Assembly (NCBI GenBank): GCA_024226255.1 | Contig: JAAELU010000466.1 | Location: forward strand, 1 to 33,934 | Reading direction: 5' to 3' | DNA length: 33,934 bases | DNA from: a bacterium | GTDB lineage: Bacteria; Actinomycetota; Acidimicrobiia; Spongiisociales; UBA5794 | Shown here: in pieces, positions 24,681 to 31,798 of the stretch | How positions within the stretch are numbered: the stretch's first letter is position 1 | Layout: each line of letters starts with the position of its first letter | Translations under genes and position numbers: made by a program | The notes under the pieces: generated by a model | What the model was told of the DNA's origin: nothing | What the model saw: only the letters and a program-made list of their open reading frames with translations | The model's database searches: none

Positions 24681-25040
24681 ATGACAAGGCCACAAACCAA
24701 CCCGATCATCAGTCGAGTACGTATTGTGATAGCCCTCGCCCTGCTTGCTCTCGGCATCGTGGCGGCCCCCGCATTGGCGGCCGCACCCGCCGAGTTCGAC
24801 CGGGTGAGCGAAGAGCTGCCGGCGGCGCCGGAGCCGCCTCAGAACGGAGATATCGATCTTCCGATCGTGCCAGTACCTGGAGAGGACCCGTTCCCAGGTG
24901 AGCCTCCCGTTGTGACCACACCTCCGAAGCTCGAGGCCGCGAGCTTCGGCATCGGATGGCCGGCGGCCGCCGCCGCTGGAGTTGCTCTACTTGCCGTTCT
25001 TGGTATGGCCCTGATGTGGCGTCGGGAGCCTTCGGGCTGA
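24681..25040 (+). CDS. Small secreted, C-terminally membrane-anchored protein of unknown function
   Basis: This is a 119-residue protein. Residues 12-35 form a signal peptide (hydrophobic core VIALALLALGIVAA, with an APALAAA cleavage region). The middle (36-85) is acidic and proline-rich, with PVPGEDPFPGEPP. A transmembrane helix follows (about 94-111), and a short basic end MWRREPSG. This is the plan of a surface protein with a spacer and a membrane anchor, similar in outline to sorted proteins but without an LPXTG motif. The frame is open to a GTG at 24642, but the ATG at 24681 starts right before the signal peptide. I do not recognise a family. It is divergent from the glycan cluster and precedes typA. 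Confidence 0.6.
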   Translation: MTRPQTNPIISRVRIVIALALLALGIVAAPALAAAPAEFDRVSEELPAAPEPPQNGDIDLPIVPVPGEDPFPGEPPVVTTPPKLEAASFGIGWPAAAAAGVALLAVLGMALMWRREPSG

Positions 25041-25041
25041 C

Positions 25042-25060
25042 CAGCCGACCGAATCGGCTG
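25042..25060 (+). terminator. Hairpin between the small secreted protein gene and typA
   Basis: CAGCCGA (25042-25048), CCGAA, TCGGCTG (25054-25060) form a perfect 7-bp stem starting two bases after the stop at 25040. There is no T-run, so it may be a weak terminator or part of the typA leader. Confidence 0.4.
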
Positions 25061-25095
25061 AGACACCATCAGTCGGCAGTACCATTGCCGCCGCT

Positions 25096-26922
25096 ATGTC
25101 CTCTCCCTCCTTCCGCAACGTGGCTTTGATCGCGCACGTCGATCACGGCAAGACCACGCTTGTCGACGCCATGCTCGGTGCGACCGGCGTGTTTGCCGCG
25201 CACCAGGTTCGTGTCGATCGCGTCATGGACTCGAGCGATCAGGAGCGTGAACGCGGCATCACCATCCTCGCCAAAGCTGCCTCCGTTGAATGGAAGGGCA
25301 CGCGCATCAATCTTGTCGACACGCCGGGTCATGCTGACTTTGGTGGCGAGGTCGAGCGGGCGCTGACAATGGTGGATGGGGTGCTCCTGCTGGTTGATGC
25401 TGCCGAAGGTCCGATGCCGCAGACTCGGTATGTGCTGTCCAAGGCGCTCGCCTTTGGCCTGCCATCGGTTGTCGTGATCAACAAGGTCGATCGGCCAGAC
25501 TCCCGCCTCGATGAGGTTGCCGACGAGATCTACGAGCTTTTTTTCTCGCTCGACGCCGGAGACGACAAGATCGAATTTCCCATCATCAGCACGGTTGCCC
25601 GCGAGGCGAGGGCAATGGTCGGAGTCGGGATTCCCGACGCCGACGCCGATCTCGGTGCACTGCTAGACACACTCATCGAGACCATCCCGGCGCCCAGCGG
25701 TGATCCGAATGCTCCGCTGCAGGCCCTTGTGACCAACCTCGACGCGTCAGACTATTTGGGCCGCCTGGCCATCGGGCGAGTCGTCCAAGGAACCTTGCGG
25801 TCCGGCTCACGGGTTGCTCTATGCCATTCCAATGAGGAGGAGCCGCCGCTGCGTCGCCGGCTCTCCCAGCTCATGGGCTTCACGGGCTTGGGAAGGGCTG
25901 AGGTCGAGGAGCGAGTCGCCGGTGATCTGTTCGTCGTTGCCGGCTTCCCGGAAGTGGAAATCGGCGACACCTTGGCCGATTCGGAGAATCCAGAGCCGCT
26001 CGAACGGCTCACAGTTGACGAGCCGGTTCTCCGTATGACCTTTGGGGTCAACACCTCGCCCTACGCGGGAAGGGACGGCAAGTTCGTCACTTCTCGCCAA
26101 ATCAAGGAGCGGCTCGACAAAGAAGTACTTGGCAATGTGTCGATCCGCCTTGGCTCAACGCCTTCACCGGAAATCATCGAGGTTGCCGGTCGGGGAGAAC
26201 TCCAGCTAGCGGTCCTAATAGAGTCCATGCGACGTGAGGGTTTTGAGCTTCAGGTCAGCCGCCCCGAGGTCATAATCCGTGCGATCGACGGAGTGCCTCA
26301 CGAACCGGTTGAACGTGCCGTTGTCGACGTTCCCGACGAATACGTTGGCACGATCACTCAAACGTCGGCTCCCCGCAAAGCCAAGGTTGCTGACCTGCGA
26401 CCCGGAGATGCCGGACGCACCATCGTCACCATTGAAGGGCCGGCGCGCGGATTGCTGGGATTCCGTTCCCTGCTCATGACAGCGACGCGCGGAACCGCCC
26501 TCATCCACCAACACCACGCCGGCTGGATGCCCTGGGCCGGCGAACTACCGCACCGGACCGGGGGAGCGATGGTTTCTGACCGCAAAGGTGCTTCAACAGG
26601 GTTCGCTCTCGACAACCTGCAAAAGCGCGGCGAGCTGTTCATCGGCCCGACTGTCGAGGTGTATGAGGGGATGGTCATCGGCGAGGCATCCCGGCCCCAT
26701 GAAATGCAGGTGAACCCGACCAAGGGCAAGCAGCTCACGAACATTCGGACGCACTCGAGTGACGATGCCATCAAGCTCAAACCTCATCGAGAGCTGACTC
26801 TCGAGACTGCGATCGAGTGGATCGCCGAGGACGAGTTGGTCGAAGTGACTCCCAACGCCATTCGGGTGCGTAAGCGTTTCCTGTCGGAGAGCCAGCGCCG
26901 CCAGGCCAAGAAGCGCGCCTAG
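25096..26922 (+). CDS. typA: Ribosome-associated GTPase TypA/BipA
   Basis: This 608-residue translational GTPase is related to EF-G and LepA. It binds 70S ribosomes and supports ribosome assembly and growth under stress. G1 is AHVDHGKT (13-20), G2 RGITI (53-57), G3 DTPGH (75-79) and G4 NKVD (129-132). The G5 region (STVAREA) differs from the usual SA-type motif. Domains II, III and V follow, and the TypA-specific C-terminal domain ends in [19 protein letters not shown] and [18 protein letters not shown]. Length is normal. The ATG at 25096 is the natural start just before the G domain, though no strong ribosome binding site is visible. It stands alone on this strand between two other small genes. 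Confidence 0.96.
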   Translation: MSSPSFRNVALIAHVDHGKTTLVDAMLGATGVFAAHQVRVDRVMDSSDQERERGITILAKAASVEWKGTRINLVDTPGHADFGGEVERALTMVDGVLLLVDAAEGPMPQTRYVLSKALAFGLPSVVVINKVDRPDSRLDEVADEIYELFFSLDAGDDKIEFPIISTVAREARAMVGVGIPDADADLGALLDTLIETIPAPSGDPNAPLQALVTNLDASDYLGRLAIGRVVQGTLRSGSRVALCHSNEEEPPLRRRLSQLMGFTGLGRAEVEERVAGDLFVVAGFPEVEIGDTLADSENPEPLERLTVDEPVLRMTFGVNTSPYAGRDGKFVTSRQIKERLDKEVLGNVSIRLGSTPSPEIIEVAGRGELQLAVLIESMRREGFELQVSRPEVIIRAIDGVPHEPVERAVVDVPDEYVGTITQTSAPRKAKVADLRPGDAGRTIVTIEGPARGLLGFRSLLMTATRGTALIHQHHAGWMPWAGELPHRTGGAMVSDRKGASTGFALDNLQKRGELFIGPTVEVYEGMVIGEASRPHEMQVNPTKGKQLTNIRTHSSDDAIKLKPHRELTLETAIEWIAEDELVEVTPNAIRVRKRFLSESQRRQAKKRA

Positions 26923-26977
26923 CCAGCGGCTCGTATTGAGCCTCGACTCAAGTTTCTCGATGCATCGTCCCGATACA

Positions 26978-26999
26978 CAGGTGTCCGACGTAACACCTG
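26978..26999 (+). promoter_or_regulatory. Hairpin in the leader of the PH-like gene
   Basis: CAGGTGT (26978-26984) and ACACCTG (26993-26999) form a perfect 7-bp inverted repeat with an 8-base loop. It abuts the GGGAGG ribosome binding site at 27001-27006 of the gene starting at 27017. It could be an operator for a DNA-binding protein or an RNA hairpin that affects translation. Confidence 0.4.
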
Positions 27000-27016
27000 A
27001 GGGAGGACACGTTCGA

Positions 27017-27487
27017 ATGAAGATGTGGGTCAAGAAGATGAACAAGCACGGCATGCACCTGCTGCACGCCGGAGAGGTCGTGGAGACGGCAGTCCCCAGT
27101 CAAGCGACCGGAAGTATGAACAGCCAAGTTGGCCGTCAGGTTGGCGGGCTGGTCGGCGCTGCAGTTTCAGCGGCGATCAACAAGAAGGCGGCCCAGCCGG
27201 AGCAGCAACCAGCTGGTCTTGCCGATTCAGTGCCCACTGGCGACACCGTGTACGTGGTTACGGATCAAAGGCTGGCGGCGATTTCGTACACTGTCATGAG
27301 TGCCAAGCCCGATGAGCTCGTCGCTTCGTTCCGCTACCAAGACATTGCCGGCGTGGAGGCCAAGAAGGGACGACTCGCCAGCACCGTCACGCTCTCGTTC
27401 CTTGACGGCAGTGCGGCGGCGTTCGAGGTCCCGCGCATGGCAAAGCCGGAGAAGTTCGTCCAGGCGCTCTCAGCAAAGGTCGCCTGA
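27017..27487 (+). CDS. Small PH-like-domain protein
   Basis: This is a 156-residue soluble protein. Residues 1-30 are basic, and 36-55 form a Gly/Ala-rich helix (QVGRQVGGLVGAAVSAAINK) that could contact membrane. The stretch from about 76 to 150 has the alternating strands and final helix of bacterial PH-like domains: VYVVTDQRLAAISY, then VASFRYQDIAGVEAKKGRL, STVTLSFLDGSAAAFEVPR and FVQALSAK. Assignment rests on pattern only. The frame is open to 26936, but GGGAGGA at 27001-27007 clearly selects the ATG at 27017. It ends 39 bases before a strong hairpin. Confidence 0.7.
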   Translation: MKMWVKKMNKHGMHLLHAGEVVETAVPSQATGSMNSQVGRQVGGLVGAAVSAAINKKAAQPEQQPAGLADSVPTGDTVYVVTDQRLAAISYTVMSAKPDELVASFRYQDIAGVEAKKGRLASTVTLSFLDGSAAAFEVPRMAKPEKFVQALSAKVA

Positions 27488-27525
27488 GTCTTCCTCGGGG
27501 GCCCAGGCCCGTCCGACGAGATAGA

Positions 27526-27572
27526 CAAGAGAGGTCCCCGTCAGCTCATGAAGCGGGCGGGGACCTCTCTTG
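27526..27572. terminator. Strong hairpin between convergent genes
   Basis: CAAGAGAGGTCCCC (27526-27539) pairs perfectly with GGGGACCTCTCTTG (27559-27572), a 14-bp stem with a 19-base loop. It sits between the PH-like gene (ending 27487) and the convergent small gene (ending 27590), where a bidirectional terminator is expected. There is no T-run on either side. Confidence 0.7.
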
Positions 27573-27589
27573 ATGTTGCAGTGGCTCCG

Positions 27590-27835
27590 CTAGACGGCGG
27601 AGCCATTGTCTACGACCGCTTCAGTGCGCAAAACACCGCGTAGGCGCATCTGATCGACGATTTGGTCGGTGACTTTGTCAAGCTTCTCCGGCGGGACCTT
27701 GGCCGAGAGCTTGTCGTTCAGCTTGGCCCTGGCCTCCGCTTCGCTCAGGCCGGTCCACTGCTTCTTCTCCTCAATGACTTTGTAGATCGCAAACCCGAGT
27801 CCGGCGAGCAATGCAATACGGAACAGCTTCTTCAT
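27590..27835 (-). CDS. Small single-span membrane protein
   Basis: This is an 81-residue protein. MKKLFRIALLAGLGFAIYKV gives a basic start and a short membrane helix (about 4-20). The remainder is a charged helical domain of about 55 residues, with WTGLSEAEARAKLNDKL, then PPEKLDKVTDQIVDQMRLRGVL. The ATG at 27835 has a clear GGAGG site nine bases upstream. The longer frame to 28054 runs into the neighbouring acyltransferase gene and is rejected. No family is recognised. The start lies 32 bases after the acyltransferase stop, so both are probably in one transcript. Confidence 0.68.
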   Translation of the reverse strand: MKKLFRIALLAGLGFAIYKVIEEKKQWTGLSEAEARAKLNDKLSAKVPPEKLDKVTDQIVDQMRLRGVLRTEAVVDNGSAV

Positions 27836-27866
27836 CAATCCTCCAGCGCAGTCGTGCCTGCTAAGC

Positions 27867-28463
27867 CTACCGACCGATGAGGTCGTCCGATCCGCCGTCG
27901 GGTTCATCCTCTTCGCGGAGACGTACGGTGCTCTCGCCTCCGGAGTTGATGCCGATTGCTCCCGCGTAGAAGTCTCTGATCCGGTCCATATCGGTCGTGA
28001 CGGAGCCGGTGAGTTCGACTTCTGGCCCGATGACCGCAGTCTTGCTGGCGGCATCGACCTTGGCTAGGACAACGGGCACCCCCGCCGCCACGGCAATGTG
28101 ATAGAAGCCGCTGTGCCAATAGGGTTCGGCGCCGCGGGTGCCTTCGGGAGCAAGCACCAGGGCCAATGCGTCAACAGTGGCGAACACGTCCACCATCTGG
28201 CCGACCAGGCCTTGTGCCGAGTCGCGCTCGATCGGAATGATGCCAAGGCGCCTCATCAGATTGCCGAACGGACCTTTGACGAGAGTGTGTTTGCCGATGA
28301 CCTTGGCTGCGATTCCGAAGTGGGAGGTGGCCGCGAGGAGGAGCACAAAGTCCCAGTTGCTCGTGTGCGGGGCGCCGATCACAACATACTTGGGTGACGG
28401 GGGCAGGCCGCCCTCGTAGCGCCATCCCCGCAATCGAAAGTACACCCGGGCGAGCCATCTCAT
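27867..28463 (-). CDS. Lysophospholipid acyltransferase family protein (PlsC-like)
   Basis: This is a 198-residue protein with the glycerolipid acyltransferase motifs. The catalytic H-x4-D is His33 to Asp38 in APHTSNWDF. Motif II lies near GIIPIERD, and motif III is PEGTRG (106-111). The family transfers acyl chains to lysophosphatidic acid or related lipids at the membrane. The short length and the HTSNWD form match a subfamily that is often annotated only as acyltransferase, so the substrate is uncertain. The last 20 residues are acidic. The ATG at 28463 lies 54 bases after the histidine kinase stop on the same strand. Confidence 0.85.
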   Translation of the reverse strand: MRWLARVYFRLRGWRYEGGLPPSPKYVVIGAPHTSNWDFVLLLAATSHFGIAAKVIGKHTLVKGPFGNLMRRLGIIPIERDSAQGLVGQMVDVFATVDALALVLAPEGTRGAEPYWHSGFYHIAVAAGVPVVLAKVDAASKTAVIGPEVELTGSVTTDMDRIRDFYAGAIGINSGGESTVRLREEDEPDGGSDDLIGR

Positions 28464-28517
28464 GGCGTCATGCTCGCCGGTGGGGAAGGCGGACGCAATG
28501 TCACCGACGGCCTGGGA

Positions 28518-30317
28518 CTATCCGGTATGGGTCGGCTCAGGGACAGCCGCCCCGGGGTCGACAGAGGCAGTCACCGGCAGGGCGAGGGTGAAGGCCGCTT
28601 CAGCGCCGTCGTGGGCGTACCAGATCTCACCATCCATCGCCCGTGCCAACTGGCGGGCGATCGTGAGGCCCAACCCGACCGAAGCCGTGACGCCGGCCAC
28701 ATTGTGCGCCCTCTCGAAGGCCTCAAAGATGCTGCGGCTGGTTTCGAGGTCGAGCGGCTCACCGTTGTCGCGAACGCTGACGTAGGCCGTGTTGCCCCGT
28801 TGCTCTGCAACTATTCGGACGTGGTCGCCGCCGTAGCGACGGGCGTTGGTCAGTAGGTTGCGGAGTATCTGGCGAAGGCGGGTGCGGTCGGCCCAGACCA
28901 CGATGTTCTGCAGATCGTGGCGAATGTCCTGCATCCCGAGTTCCTCGAGAAGTTGGCGCGTGACCTTGGTGACGTCAACCACCGAGGACATGACGGTGAC
29001 GTCATCGAAGTCGGCGCGAGCTTTGACCAGCAGGTCGTCGAGAATGTTCGCGACGTCCACGCTTTGGGACCGGATCATGTCGAGGAGCTCGCGTCGCTCC
29101 TCCGGTCCGAAGTCGTTTGGTCGATCGAGGAGTTCGTCGGCGAAACCGATTACCGACGCCATCGGTGTGCGCAGTTCGTGGCTCACAGACGCGATCAACT
29201 GTTCGCGACGCGCTACCTGCCGCTGCAGCTCTGCTTCTGCCTCACGACGTTCCTCGACATCAACCGCAGTGAGGACAACATGGGCGTTGTCGAAGCCGTT
29301 TTCGGTGCGGCGTCGGGCTGTGTGCAGGATCAATGCGCGAGCTTCCCCGAGCCTGTTGGTGACCACGGCCTGGCTGGCAGCCGTCTCGGCGCCATCCCAC
29401 ATCGCCAGCAGGTGGTCTTTCACGGAGTTGGCGACGCTCGCTGACGATATGAGCGCTGTCTGCTTGCGCACGGATTCGGCGCTGTGGTCAACGCCAAGCA
29501 TGGTCGCCATCGTCTCGTTCATGTTGGTGACGGAGCAATGTCCGACGGCGTCATATGCGCGTTCGGGCTTCTCGTCGAACCAGGTGGCCATGTCGGTGAC
29601 ACCAGCGACCGTCAGGCCCTTGAACATTGCAGCAACCCGAGTGAGATCGAGTTCCATGATCCCGATGGCCGAGAGTTCGAGAAGGGTGGCGTATCGATTC
29701 TGCCTGTCTTTCAACGTCAGGTGGATAATCCGCATCAGCACCGCGCCGGCCAAGAAGGCAAATGCGGCCTTCAACGATTCGATCGTGATCGTGAGCCAGT
29801 CAAAGCCAAGCATGTACAGCGGTAATCCCAAGGCTGCCAATGGAAACAGCGACCACCCGAGGCTGATGACCAGCGGCTGGCTCTCGGACAACAGCACCGC
29901 GCTGAGGCCGATGACGATGATGATGACGAGCTCTGAGCGCCCCGCTAGTCCGGGCTCGACCCCTTCGTGAAGCGCGACGATTGTGGCAACGAGCCCTGTT
30001 ATCGCGACCAAAGCCAGCAGCCCCGACGTCTGGGCATCCGGATTGCGGGCCACCCGCCACGCATGAATCATGACGATCATCATCGAGGCCGCCGTCCCGC
30101 TGGCAAGTATTGGCGCCGAACCCCACAAACCGGCCAGCGAGAGCAACATCATTGGCCACGAGAACATGAAGAGGACGTAAGCGATCTTGGATGATGCAGG
30201 CCGAGTGCTGGCCGGATAGCCCTCAGCGAGCTTGGGATACAAGGGCGACAGGGCGTCGACAATCAAGGGACGCGTTGCCGTCCCATTGAGCCCTCGAGTG
30301 CGGGATCTCCATTGCAT
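28518..30317 (-). CDS. Membrane histidine kinase, orphan
   Basis: This is a 599-residue sensor kinase. Residues 46-200 hold about six hydrophobic segments, an integral membrane sensor or MASE-like input region. Residues about 210-360 look like a PAS-type domain (LLELSAIGIMELDL to AVDVEERREAEAEL). The dimerisation and phosphoacceptor helix has His380 in ASVSHELRTPMASVIGF. The ATPase domain shows an N-box NLLTNARRYGG, DNGEPLD (G1) and VGLGLTIARQLARAMDG (G2). No response regulator lies nearby, so the partner is unknown. The ATG at 30317 has an AAGAG site; a TTG at 30350 would add 11 residues. A small ORF and a hairpin precede it. Confidence 0.92.
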   Translation of the reverse strand: MQWRSRTRGLNGTATRPLIVDALSPLYPKLAEGYPASTRPASSKIAYVLFMFSWPMMLLSLAGLWGSAPILASGTAASMMIVMIHAWRVARNPDAQTSGLLALVAITGLVATIVALHEGVEPGLAGRSELVIIIVIGLSAVLLSESQPLVISLGWSLFPLAALGLPLYMLGFDWLTITIESLKAAFAFLAGAVLMRIIHLTLKDRQNRYATLLELSAIGIMELDLTRVAAMFKGLTVAGVTDMATWFDEKPERAYDAVGHCSVTNMNETMATMLGVDHSAESVRKQTALISSASVANSVKDHLLAMWDGAETAASQAVVTNRLGEARALILHTARRRTENGFDNAHVVLTAVDVEERREAEAELQRQVARREQLIASVSHELRTPMASVIGFADELLDRPNDFGPEERRELLDMIRSQSVDVANILDDLLVKARADFDDVTVMSSVVDVTKVTRQLLEELGMQDIRHDLQNIVVWADRTRLRQILRNLLTNARRYGGDHVRIVAEQRGNTAYVSVRDNGEPLDLETSRSIFEAFERAHNVAGVTASVGLGLTIARQLARAMDGEIWYAHDGAEAAFTLALPVTASVDPGAAVPEPTHTG

Positions 30318-30396
30318 GCTCTTACGTGATCGGTCAAATGGGGCCAACAATTAACCTCGGCGAGCGATCCGCCGCCAGAAGACATTGGATCAAAGA

Positions 30397-30419
30397 GACG
30401 TGACTCCGACGGTCACGTC
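30397..30419 (-). terminator. Terminator-like hairpin upstream of the histidine kinase
   Basis: GACGTGAC and GTCACGTC form a perfect 8-bp stem (30397-30404 and 30412-30419) with a 7-base loop. On the minus strand it is followed by TCTTTG, a short T-rich tract. It overlaps the stop codon (30413-30415) of a candidate small ORF and lies 80 bases before the kinase start. This is the arrangement of an attenuator or terminator. Confidence 0.5.
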
Positions 30420-30568
30420 GTCGGCGAAGCAGCACGCCCAGCTTTCCCCAGGTTCCTTCGAGCGCACAACCGGGCGTATCGATCCTTCGGCATGTTTGCG
30501 AGCCGCGCGATGTCCTCTGGAGGCAGCGACGCAAACAATTCCGCGGATTTCAAGTCGATTGTTGCCAT
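30413..30568 (-). CDS. Candidate 51-residue protein in the histidine kinase leader
   Basis: This is an ATG-to-TGA frame of 52 codons. The product starts MATIDLKSAELFASLPPEDI and continues with ARLANMPKDRY, then ARLCARRNLGKAG, ending in ASPTT. The pattern of Leu, Ala, acidic and basic residues suggests two short amphipathic helices, which looks more protein-like than the competing frames here. No strong ribosome binding site is seen and no family is recognised. The stop lies inside a terminator-like hairpin. The rest of 30318-30649 shows no other gene and no clear promoter. Confidence 0.4.
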   Translation of the reverse strand: MATIDLKSAELFASLPPEDIARLANMPKDRYARLCARRNLGKAGRAASPTT

Positions 30569-30649
30569 CGGCGTCGAGACTGCCGGCGTGCAAGACCGAA
30601 GTGGGCGGCCGTCATTGTGCCTGCGATGTAGTGGCTACTCTCCGCCACC

Positions 30650-31720
30650 GTGGGTCTTGTTGCTGCCGTCGTAGGAGTTGTAATTGTCCTGTCGGTCGTT
30701 GCCGACATGGTGAACACACTCGTGACAACGTCGACCGGGGGAAGCCGTTACTGGTTGACGCGGCGCCTCTATGAGATCTCGTGGAGATTTGTTCGGTTGC
30801 TTGGTCGGCGACTGACCGAAGTAGGCCGAGAGCGGCTGTATGCCACGTTCGCCCCGGTGTCGATCCTGTTGCTGCTGGTCGTGTGGGTCGCTCAACAGAT
30901 TGTGGGATTCGGTCTGATTTGGTGGGCGATCGGGGGTGTGGAAGGAGCGGCTTCGCTCTTCGATTCGGTCTACTTCTCTGGTGTTGTCTATTTCACGTTG
31001 GGCTTTGGCGAGCTGGTGCCGGTGGACGTCGTGCCACGGATCGGAGCTCTGGTTGAGGCGCTCTTCGGGGTTCTCACCACTGCGTTGGTCATTGGCTACC
31101 TGCCTGCGCTCTACGGCGCTTATAGCGAAAGGGAACGCAAGCTGCTCACCCTCGATGACGGCCAGGAGGATCGCATCACTCCGCAGAGTTTGCTGTTGTC
31201 GCGAACGCGCCGCGGTGACATCTCGCAGATGTTCGCGTTCTTCGCCAGCTGGGAGGACTGGGTTGCCGGCGTTATCGAGACTCACTCGACCTTTCCAATG
31301 CTGGTGCTCTTCCGATCGAAGGACCCGGGCCAACATTGGGTGACAGCCTTGGGCGTCGTGACCGACGCGGCGTTGCTGTGCCAGATGATGGTCGGAGCCC
31401 AGGACCGTGAGCCTTATTGGATGGTCCGGAGATCCATCCGGCTGTTCGAGCAACTAACAGAAGAGGCGGACCTGGCATCGTATCGAGCTGAAATCGACAA
31501 GGGCTACGAAGACGCCGAGTTGTTCCGTGATCTATATGACGGTCTCATTCACCGAGGATTCGAGATGCTCCCGTACGAAGAGGCCCGGGCGGCCACGGTC
31601 GAACTGCGCCGCAAGTACGACGCCCGTCTGGAGTACCTCATCGACGGGCTCGATGCACCGCGCGGTTTCTGGGGCCACGCCATTGGTCATCGCGCCGGTT
31701 CAAGGGAGTCCGAGGGATAG
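30650..31720 (+). CDS. Pore-loop ion channel protein (Ion_trans_2-like)
   Basis: This is a 356-residue protein with an N-terminal helix (about 3-25), a second helix (67-94), a pore loop and a third helix (131-156). The rest is about 200 residues of soluble cytoplasmic domain. The pore reads SVYFSGVVYFTLGFGELVP. The selectivity filter is T-L-G-F-G-E (116-121), where classical potassium channels have T-V-G-Y-G-D. A K+ channel is most likely, but selectivity is not certain. The C-terminal domain (FFASWEDWVAGVIETHSTFP and a long helical part) is not a recognised RCK domain. The GTG start at 30650 is the first start after an in-frame stop, with a weak ribosome binding site. The gene is followed by a strong hairpin. 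Confidence 0.8.
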   Translation: MGLVAAVVGVVIVLSVVADMVNTLVTTSTGGSRYWLTRRLYEISWRFVRLLGRRLTEVGRERLYATFAPVSILLLLVVWVAQQIVGFGLIWWAIGGVEGAASLFDSVYFSGVVYFTLGFGELVPVDVVPRIGALVEALFGVLTTALVIGYLPALYGAYSERERKLLTLDDGQEDRITPQSLLLSRTRRGDISQMFAFFASWEDWVAGVIETHSTFPMLVLFRSKDPGQHWVTALGVVTDAALLCQMMVGAQDREPYWMVRRSIRLFEQLTEEADLASYRAEIDKGYEDAELFRDLYDGLIHRGFEMLPYEEARAATVELRRKYDARLEYLIDGLDAPRGFWGHAIGHRAGSRESEG

Positions 31721-31755
31721 TCGGCATCCGGCAACTTCAGAGAGATCGCATCGTC

Positions 31756-31798
31756 GAGGCTTTGTGGGGCCGGAGAGTCCGACCCCACAAGAGGCCTC
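31756..31798. terminator. Bidirectional terminator-like hairpin
   Basis: TTGTGGGG (31762-31769) pairs with CCCCACAA (31783-31790). Inside it CGGA and TCCG pair around GAG. Outside it GAGGC (31756-31760) pairs with GCCTC (31794-31798). The structure separates the channel gene (ending 31720) from the convergent TROVE gene (ending 31799). There is no clear T-run. Confidence 0.65.

Noticed and set aside
30390-30593. 67-codon minus-strand frame overlapping the candidate 51-residue ORF
   Set aside because: Its product has irregular composition with several Cys and His. The overlapping frame at 30413-30568 looks more protein-like. Both remain uncertain.
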